DNA of 31,030 nucleotides from Alistipes sp. (GTDB lineage Bacteria; Bacteroidota; Bacteroidia; Bacteroidales; Rikenellaceae): positions 1 to 31,030 of the forward strand of contig JAHHQK010000027.1 in NCBI GenBank assembly GCA_020026435.1, given 5' to 3'. Under the pieces are notes generated by a model, which ran no database searches, was not told where the DNA came from, and was given only the letters and a program-made list of their open reading frames with translations. The stretch's first letter is position 1; each line of letters opens with the position of its first letter. The position numbers were made by a program, and so were the translations under genes. Positions 9,041 through 16,603 of this stretch are shown here, one piece after another.

Positions 9041-9067
9041 TGCACAAAAACGAAATGTTTTTGTACA
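9041..9067. promoter_or_regulatory. Candidate operator: 27-bp imperfect palindrome
   Basis: Arms TGCACAAAAAC (9041-9051) and GTTTTTGTACA (9057-9067) are inverted copies with one mismatch in 11, around a 5-base spacer. A further TTTGTGCA half-site occurs on the plus strand at 8956-8963. The lack of GC-rich stem and the position between two divergent starts argue against a terminator and for a protein-binding site, most simply for the hybrid two-component regulator at 16604-21037. The binding partner is inference. Confidence 0.5.
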
Positions 9068-9118
9068 CACGTGGTGTTTTTGGCAACAATTAATTAATGT
9101 GGGCCTGCTTTTTTATTG

Positions 9119-9126
9119 TAATTTTG
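9119..9126 (+). promoter_or_regulatory. -7 box of the sulfatase operon
   Basis: TAATTTTG matches TAnnTTTG and lies 82 bases upstream of the first sulfatase start. A convincing -33 element is not visible, as for the opposite arm. Confidence 0.5.
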
Positions 9127-9208
9127 TAGATAATGGATCAGAGTGTGCCGACTCCTGTCCGGGAGTGTGGCGGCTGTGGTCCGAATGGTGTCGTAAAACA
9201 AAAAAACG

Positions 9209-10636
9209 ATGAAAAATATGAACTCGAAAATCCTGATGGGCGCAACCCTCCTCGGAGGGGAGATCTTCACGGTGGCCGCAGCTTCGGCAGCCGTGCAGCC
9301 CGCCCCCGAAAAACAGAACCGCAAGTCGGAGGAGCGACCTCCGATCGTGGTGATCATGACCGACCAGCAGACGGCCCGCGCCATGTCGTGTGCCGGCAAC
9401 CCCCATGTGGCGACTCCTGCGATGGATGCCCTGGCCGACGACGGCGTGAACTTCTCGCGTGGCTATTGTCCCTATCCCTTGAGCGGTCCGTGCCGCGCCT
9501 CGCTCGTGACGGGCCGTATGCCCTACGAGGTGGGTGCTTTCGACAACGACATCCGTCCCCATGAGGAGGATATGCAGCAGGGTATCGGCAACCGTATGGC
9601 AGCTGCGGGCTACGAGTGCCTCTACGCCGGAAAATGGCACGTGCCGGAGGTCAACATCCCCGAGACGGGTACGGGCTTCCGCAAGATCTCCAATCTGGAT
9701 GACCCGGGTCTGGCCTCGGCCTGCGACAAGGCCCTGGGCGAGTACGACGGCCGCAAGCCGCTCTTCCTGGTGGCCTCGTTCCTCGATCCCCACGAGATCT
9801 GCGAGCACGGACGTTTCGAGTCGCTCAAATACGGCGAACTGGATTCCTATACGATCGACGACTGCCCGAATCTCCCGCGCAACTTCATGCCCTCGACCTA
9901 CGAGGCCGAGGCTCTGGAGCTGGAGCACCGCTCCTCGCCGCGCTATCACGATACATATACTTATACGCAGGATGACTGGCGCCGCTACCTCTACGCCTAC
10001 TACCGGTTGGTGGAGCGCGTGGACCGCGAGGTGGGTCGTCTGACCGAGGTGCTCAAACGCCACGGTATCTACGACAAGGCGGTCATCATCTTCCTTTCGG
10101 ATCACGGTGACGGAGTGGCTGCCCACCGCTGGAATCAGAAGTGGGCGCTGTTTGAGGAGGCGATCAACGTGCCGCTGATCGTCAAGGCTCCCAAAGGCGA
10201 GGGTCTGACGGGTGTGAAGAACGACGAGGCGCTCTCCAACGTGGGTCTGGATCTCTACGCTACGGTGGCCGACTATGCGGGTGTGAAGCTCGACACGGAG
10301 CGTTACCGCGGCCGCAGCCTGCGTCCGGTGGTGGAGGGTCGTCAGACCGGACTTCACGACGAGGTCTTTGTCGAGACGCTGCTGTCGGGAGTCGGCATTC
10401 GCGGATGGAGCATCATCGAGGGCCGCTACAAGTATGTCCTCTACCAGTGGGGCCGCAACCGCGAACAGCTCTACGATCTGGAGGAGGATCGCGGCGAGAT
10501 GCTCAACCTGGCCGTTGACCGTCAGTATGCCCCCGAACTTCAGCGTCTGCGCCGCAAGATGTACGATTGGGGCGTGAAGATCGGCGAGAAGAAACTGGTG
10601 CGCAACCTGAAACATTTCGTCGAGAAGGACAAGTAG
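9209..10636 (+). CDS. S1-family sulfatase, heparan-sulfate locus
   Basis: A formylglycine-dependent sulfatase of 475 residues with an N-terminal signal peptide (about 1-28). The modification motif is S-G-P-C-R-A-S-L-V-T-G, so Ser92 should be converted to formylglycine by an anaerobic maturase, which is not in this window. The metal site begins VVIMTDQQ, with Asp-Gln instead of the commoner Asp-Asp, and is completed by FLSDHGD. GKWHVPE supplies the usual Lys/His. TDQQ and a length near 480 occur in several S1 subfamilies, including GAG 2-O-sulfatases, and I cannot tell 2-O, 6-O or N-sulfate specificity by eye. It is the first gene of the plus arm. The 215-base gap to the next gene is GC-rich at first, with a weak GTCCCG/CGGGAC inverted pair near 10640-10665, and AT-rich at the end. 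Confidence 0.88.
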   Translation: MKNMNSKILMGATLLGGEIFTVAAASAAVQPAPEKQNRKSEERPPIVVIMTDQQTARAMSCAGNPHVATPAMDALADDGVNFSRGYCPYPLSGPCRASLVTGRMPYEVGAFDNDIRPHEEDMQQGIGNRMAAAGYECLYAGKWHVPEVNIPETGTGFRKISNLDDPGLASACDKALGEYDGRKPLFLVASFLDPHEICEHGRFESLKYGELDSYTIDDCPNLPRNFMPSTYEAEALELEHRSSPRYHDTYTYTQDDWRRYLYAYYRLVERVDREVGRLTEVLKRHGIYDKAVIIFLSDHGDGVAAHRWNQKWALFEEAINVPLIVKAPKGEGLTGVKNDEALSNVGLDLYATVADYAGVKLDTERYRGRSLRPVVEGRQTGLHDEVFVETLLSGVGIRGWSIIEGRYKYVLYQWGRNREQLYDLEEDRGEMLNLAVDRQYAPELQRLRRKMYDWGVKIGEKKLVRNLKHFVEKDK

Positions 10637-10851
10637 CCGGTCCCGAAGGGCGGTGATCCCGGGACGGGTCGTGCGGGGGGCGGAGGGGTGGATTCCTCCC
10701 GTCGGGCCGCAGGACAGACGGTTGTGCCGCCCGGCTTTGGAAAGGTCACCGGGAAGTCGGAAAACCCTTTCGTCCGTGAGCCTTTTCCCGAAAGGACATT
10801 GAAAAACAAAACAATAATAAAATAAATAACTATTAACCTTTATTCCCAGAG

Positions 10852-12534
10852 ATGAAGAACAAATCCTATCTCACACAGGGTATGCGTTATGCAGCCCTGC
10901 CCCTTACGGCAGCGGCTTTGACGGGTTGCGCCGATACGCAGCCCAAACGCCCCAACATCATCATCATGATGACCGACGACCACACGGCTCAGGCCATGAG
11001 CTGCTACGGTAGCGGACTGGTCGAGACGCCCAACCTTGACCGCCTGGCCCGGGAGGGTATGCTGTTCGAGAACTGCTATGTCTCGAACGCCATTTCCGGC
11101 CCTTCGCGTGCCTGCATCCTCACGGGTAAATACAGCCATGTGAACGGTTTCACGGATAACTCGCGTACATTTGACGGTGATCAGCAGACCTTCCCCAAGG
11201 TGTTGCACGAGGCTGGCTATCAGACGGCCATGATCGGTAAGTGGCACTTGAACTCCGATCCCCAGGGCTTCGACTTCTGGAGCATCCTGGTCGGTCAGGG
11301 CGAGTACTATTCGCCGCTCTTCATCGAGAACGGCAAGGAGGTCACCACTCCGGGTTATGTCACCGACGTGATTACCGACAAGGCCATCGACTTTATCGAC
11401 AACTGTGACAAGGACCGTCCCTTCGCCATGCTCTACTACCACAAGGCCCCCCACCGCAACTGGATGCCCGCACAGCGTCACCTGGGTATCTTCGACGACA
11501 AGGTCTTCCCCGAACCCGTAAGTCTTTTGGACAACTACGAGGGTTTGGGTTCGGCCGCCCGCGAGCAGGCCATGGAGATCGGCCGCGATATGTGGCCCGA
11601 GTGGGACCTCAAACTCATGAGCCCCGAGGCCATTGCCCGCTTCGAGCGTGAGGAGCAGGGGCTGACCGATTCGGGCGACGCCAACAAGGACGACGTGAAG
11701 CGCGCCAACGACCACAAGAGCAGCATCAAACAGTATATTGCCGCCTACAACCGCATGACCGACAGCGAGAAAGAGGCCTGGGACAAGGCTTTCGCACCGC
11801 GTATCGCCGAGTGGGAGCAGATGAAGGGCAAGGCCTCGCGCGAGGAGATCATCCGCTGGAAATACCAGCAGTACATGAAGGACTACTGTGCCGTGATCAA
11901 GGGCGTGGACGAGAATGTGGGCCGCCTGTTGAAACACCTCGAGGAGATCGGCGAGCTGGACAACACGATCATCGTCTATACCTCCGACCAGGGCTTCTTC
12001 CTGGGCGAGCATGGATGGTTCGACAAGCGATTCATGTATGAGGAGTGCCAGCGCACGCCGCTTCTGGTGCGTTACCCCAAGGCCGTGAAGGCCGGCTCGA
12101 GATCGAAGGCCCTGGCCATGAACATCGACTTCGCCCCGACGTTTGTTGACATGGCCGGACTGGAGATTCCCGCCGACATGCAGGGCCGTTCGCTCAAGGA
12201 GGTGCTCTGCAACGAGGGCAAGACTCCGGCCGACTGGCGCAAGGGCGTCTACTACCACTACTACGAGTACCCCTCGTGGCACATGGTTAAACGCCACTAC
12301 GGAGTGCGCTCGAACGACTTCAAACTCATCCACTTCTACAACGACGTCGATGAGTGGGAGCTCTACGATCTGCGCAAGCATCCCGTCGAGCAGGTCAACG
12401 TCTACGACGATCCGGCCTATGCCCAGATCCGCCACCAGATGCACGCCCTGATGGAGGTGCTGCAGCAGGAGTGCGGCGACAACGACCCCCAGGAGAAGAA
12501 ATTCGAGTTCTTTAAGGGTGCCGCAACGCTTTAA
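10852..12534 (+). CDS. S1-family sulfatase, probable GlcNAc-6-O-sulfatase (S1_11-like), lipoprotein
   Basis: A 560-residue sulfatase. The N-terminus carries a lipobox-like AALTGC, so it is probably a lipoprotein. The metal site starts IIIMMTDDHTAQAMSCYG, the formylglycine motif is S-G-P-S-R-A-C-I-L-T-G with Ser82 as the modified residue, and MIGKWHL, YYHKAPHRNW, YTSDQGFFLGEHGWFDKRFMYEE complete the active site. The length and the SDQGFFLGEHGW block resemble the N-acetylglucosamine-6-O-sulfatase BT4656 of B. thetaiotaomicron (about 560 residues, from memory), hence the call. The substrate would be 6-O-sulfated glucosamine at the end of heparan oligosaccharides. It lies 42 bases upstream of the PHP-like gene, in the same operon direction. 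Confidence 0.87.
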   Translation: MKNKSYLTQGMRYAALPLTAAALTGCADTQPKRPNIIIMMTDDHTAQAMSCYGSGLVETPNLDRLAREGMLFENCYVSNAISGPSRACILTGKYSHVNGFTDNSRTFDGDQQTFPKVLHEAGYQTAMIGKWHLNSDPQGFDFWSILVGQGEYYSPLFIENGKEVTTPGYVTDVITDKAIDFIDNCDKDRPFAMLYYHKAPHRNWMPAQRHLGIFDDKVFPEPVSLLDNYEGLGSAAREQAMEIGRDMWPEWDLKLMSPEAIARFEREEQGLTDSGDANKDDVKRANDHKSSIKQYIAAYNRMTDSEKEAWDKAFAPRIAEWEQMKGKASREEIIRWKYQQYMKDYCAVIKGVDENVGRLLKHLEEIGELDNTIIVYTSDQGFFLGEHGWFDKRFMYEECQRTPLLVRYPKAVKAGSRSKALAMNIDFAPTFVDMAGLEIPADMQGRSLKEVLCNEGKTPADWRKGVYYHYYEYPSWHMVKRHYGVRSNDFKLIHFYNDVDEWELYDLRKHPVEQVNVYDDPAYAQIRHQMHALMEVLQQECGDNDPQEKKFEFFKGAATL

Positions 12535-12576
12535 TGGCCTCATTAACTGAAAAATAATTAAAAAACTTACGATAAA

Positions 12577-14226
12577 ATGGACAGAAGAGAATTTTTGAAG
12601 ACTTCGGGATGGAGCCTGCTCGGCCTGGCGGCCGTGAGCGCAATTCCCGGATGTACGGCTTTCACGGGTGACAAGAAATCGTTGCCCGACGAGGTGAAGA
12701 AGGGTTTCCCCGATCTGAAGAACATGAAGGTGTTCTGGGGTGATGTGCACAACCACTGCAACGTGACCTACGGCCACGGCGATCTGTCGGATGCCCTGGC
12801 CGCAGCCCGCGAGCAGCTCGACTTCGTGTCAGTGACACCCCACGCCATGTGGCCCGACATCCCCGGCAAGAACGATCCGCGTCTGAGCTGGGTGATCGAC
12901 TATCACACGGAGGCTTTCCGCCGTCTGCGCAAGGGTGGCTATGACAAGTATCTGAAGGCTGTCGAGCAGGCCAACCGTCCGGGTGAGTTCCTCACGTTCC
13001 CCTCCTACGAGTGCCACAGTATGGAGCACGGTGACCACGTGGCTCTGTTCCACGACTACAACGCTCCCCTGGTGGAGTGTACCTCGGTGCCCGATCTGAA
13101 GGAGAAACTCAAGGATTACAACTGCTACATTACGCCCCACCACATGGGCTACATCACGGGCTTCCGCGGCTACAACTGGGAGGCTTTCAAGGAGGACAAG
13201 CAGACGCCCTTCGTCGAGATGTTCTCGCGCCACGGTCTTGCCGAGAGCGACTCGGGCGACTACAACTACCTCCACGATATGGGTCCCCGCGTGTGGGAGG
13301 GCTCTATCCTCTACGGTCTGGAGCAGGGCCACAAGTTCGGTCTGATGTGCTCGACCGACCAGCACGCCGGTTACCCGGGCAGCTACGGTGACGGCCGTAT
13401 CGGTGTCTATGCCGATTCGCTGGACCGCGATGCGATCTGGGAGGCCATGGGCAAACGCCACGTGTGCGGTGTGACGGGCGACAAGATCAAGATCGACTTC
13501 CGTCTTAACGGCGCACGTCCGGGCGATGTGGTCAAGGGCGGCGGTAAGCGCGAGATTTTCCTCAATGTCGAGGCTCAAAACCACCTGGATTATATCGATA
13601 TCGTCAAGAACGGCGAGTGTGTGGCCCGCTTGGGTGCACCCCACCGCACGGTTGTTCCCCAGGAGGAGGTGATCCGCGCCAAGGTGAAGATCAACTTCGG
13701 CTGGAACCGCGAGGAGGAGTATATCCACTGGCAGGGTAATGTCCGCCTGAGCGAGGGTCGCATCAACGACTTCCAGACCTGCTTCCGCGGTGCTGCCTTC
13801 ACCTCGCCCCAGCCCGGCGAGACGGCCTTCCATACGCGCGTGAACCGCGTGCTGGAGCACGACGAGAAACGTCTGGTACTCGATATGTACTCCTCGAAGA
13901 ACCCCAATGTGGTGACTCCCGCCATGCAGGGCGTGATCCTCGACGTGGAGATGCCGCGCAATGGCAAGATCGTTGCCGAGTTCAACGGTCACACCTATTC
14001 CTATACGCTGGACGAGCTGCTGGAGGGTGCACGTGCCCACTTCCTGCGCGGATGGCTCTCGGAGGCCATTCAGTTCGAGCGTGCCGTTCCCGTTTCGGGA
14101 TTTGCCGTAAGCCACTACATGGTCGACGACAAGGCCGAGCGCGATACCGATTACTATTACGTGCGTGTGCGCCAGCGCGACGGACAGTGGGGCTGGTCGA
14201 CACCCGTATGGGTCGAAAGAGCTTAG
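12577..14226 (+). CDS. PHP/DUF3604-like metal-dependent hydrolase, Tat-type lipoprotein, function unknown
   Basis: A 549-residue protein with no assigned function. The N-terminus MDRREFLKTSG is a twin-arginine signal, followed by a hydrophobic stretch and SAIPGC with Cys26 as a likely lipidation site. The mature part begins FWGDVHNHCNVTYGHGDLSDAL (His58, His60), followed by DFVSVTPHA, YECHSMEHGDH, TPHHMGY, FSRHGLAES and STDQHAGYPGSYGDG. This spread of His/Asp/Glu motifs is that of PHP-superfamily metal enzymes, closest to DUF3604. A beta-rich C-terminal part (about 300-549) may bind a substrate. It sits 42 bases after a sulfatase and 6 bases before a ROK kinase, so a role in the same heparan pathway is likely. 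Which bond it breaks, if any, cannot be read from sequence. Possibilities include a sulfamate, an unsaturated uronyl linkage or a phosphoester; all are guesses. Confidence 0.8.
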   Translation: MDRREFLKTSGWSLLGLAAVSAIPGCTAFTGDKKSLPDEVKKGFPDLKNMKVFWGDVHNHCNVTYGHGDLSDALAAAREQLDFVSVTPHAMWPDIPGKNDPRLSWVIDYHTEAFRRLRKGGYDKYLKAVEQANRPGEFLTFPSYECHSMEHGDHVALFHDYNAPLVECTSVPDLKEKLKDYNCYITPHHMGYITGFRGYNWEAFKEDKQTPFVEMFSRHGLAESDSGDYNYLHDMGPRVWEGSILYGLEQGHKFGLMCSTDQHAGYPGSYGDGRIGVYADSLDRDAIWEAMGKRHVCGVTGDKIKIDFRLNGARPGDVVKGGGKREIFLNVEAQNHLDYIDIVKNGECVARLGAPHRTVVPQEEVIRAKVKINFGWNREEEYIHWQGNVRLSEGRINDFQTCFRGAAFTSPQPGETAFHTRVNRVLEHDEKRLVLDMYSSKNPNVVTPAMQGVILDVEMPRNGKIVAEFNGHTYSYTLDELLEGARAHFLRGWLSEAIQFERAVPVSGFAVSHYMVDDKAERDTDYYYVRVRQRDGQWGWSTPVWVERA

Positions 14227-14232
14227 TGACGT

Positions 14233-15189
14233 ATGGCAATCAGTAAACGTTATGCCGTGGGTATCGACTTGGGCGGTACGGCGGTGAAATATGCAATAGT
14301 CGAAGCCGGAGGAGAGGAGATCTTCTCCGGCAAATTGCCCGCAAGAGCCGAGGAAGGCGCCGCAGCGGTCAAGGAACAGCTGGTGCGTGCCGCACGGGCC
14401 TGCTGTGAGTATGCCCGTCTGCACGGCGTGGCACTACTGGGCGTGGGTGTGGGTACTCCCGGTGTGGTCACTCCTGAAGGAGTGGTCGTCGGCGGTGCGG
14501 AGAATATCCCGGGATGGGAGCAGGTCGACATCGCACAGCTGCTCTCCGAGGCCACGGGCCTGCGCACGCGTGTGGAGAACGACGCCAACCTCATGGCCCT
14601 GGCCGAGACGATGTTCGGAGCCGGTCGCGGAGCATCCGACGTGGTGTTCCTCACGATCGGTACGGGTATCGGCGGCGGTGTGCTGATCGGCGGACACCTG
14701 TTCGGCGGCTACCGCAACCGGGGTACGGAGCTGGGGCACATCACCCTGAAATACGACGGTGAGCCGTGTGCCTGCGGCAGTGTGGGCTGCTTCGAGCACT
14801 ACGCCTCGACATCGGCCCTCGTGCGCCGCTACAAGGAGCGTTGCGAACGGGAGGGACAGGAGGTCAAGGCCCGCGACGGTGAGGCGCTGGTGGCCCTCTA
14901 TCATGCCGGTGACCGTATGGCCGTCGAGTCGATGGAGGAGCATTGGGACTTCGTCGCCTGTGGCGTGGCAAGTCTGATCAACATCTTCGCCCCGCAGAAA
15001 ATCGTCATCGGAGGTGGTATCTCCGAGGCCGGAGCGTTCTATTTCGATGCCGTGCGCGAGCGCGTGGCACGTCGTGCCATCGACGTCTGCGCCGAGGGTG
15101 TGGAGATCCTGCCCGCCGAGCTGGGCAATGCCGCCGGACGCCTGGGTGCGGCCGGACTGCTGCTCCACGAAAAACTTCAGGAGCGATGA
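14233..15189 (+). CDS. ROK-family sugar kinase, probably for glucosamine or N-acetylglucosamine
   Basis: A cytoplasmic sugar kinase of 318 residues. The phosphate-binding start is YAVGIDLGGTAVKYAIV, the catalytic region is VENDANLMALAE (Asp in ENDAN), the adenosine-binding stretch is FLTIGTGIGGGVLIGG, and the ROK zinc motif is C-x-C-G-x-x-G-C-x-E (Cys179, Cys181, Cys186 after His in GHITLKYDGEPC). A second glycine-rich segment, IVIGGGISEAG, is also present. It overlaps the transporter gene by an ATGA junction and starts 6 bases after the PHP-like gene, so it is a tight operon member. In a heparan locus the expected substrate is the released amino sugar; glucose or another hexose is possible. 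The specificity is inference. Confidence 0.9.
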   Translation: MAISKRYAVGIDLGGTAVKYAIVEAGGEEIFSGKLPARAEEGAAAVKEQLVRAARACCEYARLHGVALLGVGVGTPGVVTPEGVVVGGAENIPGWEQVDIAQLLSEATGLRTRVENDANLMALAETMFGAGRGASDVVFLTIGTGIGGGVLIGGHLFGGYRNRGTELGHITLKYDGEPCACGSVGCFEHYASTSALVRRYKERCEREGQEVKARDGEALVALYHAGDRMAVESMEEHWDFVACGVASLINIFAPQKIVIGGGISEAGAFYFDAVRERVARRAIDVCAEGVEILPAELGNAAGRLGAAGLLLHEKLQER

Positions 15190-16454
15190 AACAGCATAAT
15201 TACGCAATAGTGGCCCTGATCATGGGCTTCTGGTTCGTGATTTCGTTCATCACCAACATCATCGGCCCGCTGATCCCCGACATCATCGACAACTTCCGCC
15301 TTTCGCACCTGGCCATGGCGGGATTCATCCCCATGTCGTTCTTCCTGGCCTACGGCATCATGTCGATCCCCGCGGGATTGCTCATCGAGCGTTTCAGCCA
15401 GAAGTTCGTCCTGAGCCTGGGCTTTGCCCTGCCGCTGGTCGGCTCGCTGCTCTTCGCCCTGAGCCCGACCTATTCCGTGTTGCTGGCCTCGTCGTTCACC
15501 ATCGGTCTGGGTATGGCCATGTTGCAGACGACGATTAACCCGCTGACCCGTGCCGCGGGTGGAGGCGAGAATTTTGCCTTTTTCTCGGTGCTCGGACAGC
15601 TGGTCTTCGGTGCCGCGTCGTTCGTCAGCCCGCTGGTCTACACGGATCTGGTCTCGAAGCTCGGATCGGGTGAGCCGCTTGGCGGATTCACGGGTGTGTT
15701 GCAGTCGCTCACCCCGGCGGAGCTGCCCTGGGTGTCGCTCTACTGGTTGTTTGTCTTCATCCTGGTGGGTGTGATTCTCGTGGTGCTGGCCGTGCACTTC
15801 CCCTGCATCGAGTTGCAGGACGATGAGCGCAGCGACGGCATCGTAGCTTACAGGGAGTTGCTCCGCAACAAGTATGTCTATCTGTTCTTCCTGGGCATCT
15901 TCTGCTATGTGGCCACCGAACAGGGCGTGGCCAACTGGATTTCGAAGTTCCTCGAAACCTACCACGGACTGGATCCCCAAGAGGTCGGTGCGGCCATCGT
16001 GGGACGCTTCTGGGGCTATATGTCGCTGGGATGCCTGGTGGGACTGGTGGCCCTGAAGCTGTGGAACGCCAAGAATGTGCTGAAGGTCTTCGGTGGAATG
16101 GCGCTGGTGTTGCTCGCAGGGGCTTTGTTCGGCAGCCGTGAGGTGTCGATATGGTGCTTCCCGGCCATCGGATTCGCGATTTCGGTGATGTTCTCCATCA
16201 TCATGTCGACGGCTCTGAACTCCGTGGAGCGTTACCACGGATCGTTCGCCGGAATCCTCTGCTCGGGTATCGCCGGAGGTGCCGTAGGACCGGTGGTCGT
16301 GGGCTGGCTGGGCGATTTGGTCGGACTGAGAATGGCCATGCTGTTCCTCTGCCTGACAATCGGTTACATCATCAGCATCGCCTTTTGGTCGAAACCCCTG
16401 GTGGAGAACCGCCGGGTGAAATTCTCGGAGCTTTTCTCCCGCTCGAAGGAGTAA
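15186..16454 (+). CDS. MFS sugar transporter (FucP/GlcNAc-permease-like)
   Basis: A 422-residue inner-membrane transporter with about twelve hydrophobic segments. The frame is open further upstream, but the start is set at the ATG of the ATGA overlap with the ROK kinase stop, because MKQHNYAIVALIMGFWFV immediately precedes the first membrane helix and the upstream extension is charged and lies wholly within the kinase gene. Motifs include FIPMSFFLAYGIMSIPAGLLIERF between helices 2 and 3, and QTTINPLTRAAGGGENFAFFSVLGQLVFGAASF in the middle of the N-half, both typical of the FHS (fucose-galactose-gluconate-GlcNAc) group. It presumably brings the monosaccharide released by the lyases and sulfatases into the cytoplasm for the kinase. 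A strong terminator follows. Confidence 0.88.
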   Translation: MKQHNYAIVALIMGFWFVISFITNIIGPLIPDIIDNFRLSHLAMAGFIPMSFFLAYGIMSIPAGLLIERFSQKFVLSLGFALPLVGSLLFALSPTYSVLLASSFTIGLGMAMLQTTINPLTRAAGGGENFAFFSVLGQLVFGAASFVSPLVYTDLVSKLGSGEPLGGFTGVLQSLTPAELPWVSLYWLFVFILVGVILVVLAVHFPCIELQDDERSDGIVAYRELLRNKYVYLFFLGIFCYVATEQGVANWISKFLETYHGLDPQEVGAAIVGRFWGYMSLGCLVGLVALKLWNAKNVLKVFGGMALVLLAGALFGSREVSIWCFPAIGFAISVMFSIIMSTALNSVERYHGSFAGILCSGIAGGAVGPVVVGWLGDLVGLRMAMLFLCLTIGYIISIAFWSKPLVENRRVKFSELFSRSKE

Positions 16455-16475
16455 AAATATAAATCCGAAAAGTCG

Positions 16476-16514
16476 AAAGTGCTGTCCGTAATGAGGTCGG
16501 ACAGCACTTTTTTT
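16476..16514 (+). terminator. Terminator of the sulfatase-PHP-kinase-transporter operon
   Basis: A perfect 13-bp stem, arms at 16476-16488 and 16498-16510, with a 9-base loop and a T run to 16514. It lies 21 bases after the transporter stop and separates the operon from the regulator gene. Between it and the regulator, TAACTTTA at 16558-16565 is an imperfect -7 box for the regulator. Confidence 0.92.
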
Positions 16515-16603
16515 GTGGGTGTGTCGTTCGAAAAGACGGAATTACAAAAAAAAGTAGTAACTTTATCCTTCAAAACCGACTGCTAAAGGTCGGAAACGGA
16601 CTT

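Larger units (their letters stand above)
8787..9208. other. Divergent regulatory region of the heparan-sulfate locus
   Basis: A 422-base AT-rich gap between the start of the lyase operon and the start of the sulfatase operon, with no credible gene. It holds a TATCTTTG -7 box for the minus arm (8878-8885), a TAATTTTG -7 box for the plus arm (9119-9126), another plus-strand TAAATTTG at 8952-8959, and a 27-bp imperfect palindrome at 9041-9067. Neither of the two main -7 boxes has a clear -33 TTTG at the right distance, which fits promoters that need an activator. That reading is inference. Confidence 0.7.

Noticed and set aside
10637..10851. Possible small gene or terminator in the 215-base gap between the two sulfatases
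   Set aside because: The inverted pair GTCCCG/CGGGAC has no T run, and no open frame looks protein-like. I treat it as spacer within the operon.
10840..12777. A 645-codon minus-strand frame opposite the second sulfatase
   Set aside because: The plus strand carries all sulfatase motifs, and the minus frame runs across the gene junction with no domain.
14943..15185. An 81-codon N-terminal extension of the MFS transporter
   Set aside because: The extension lies in the kinase gene, is Arg-rich and non-membrane. The ATGA overlap gives a normal transporter start.
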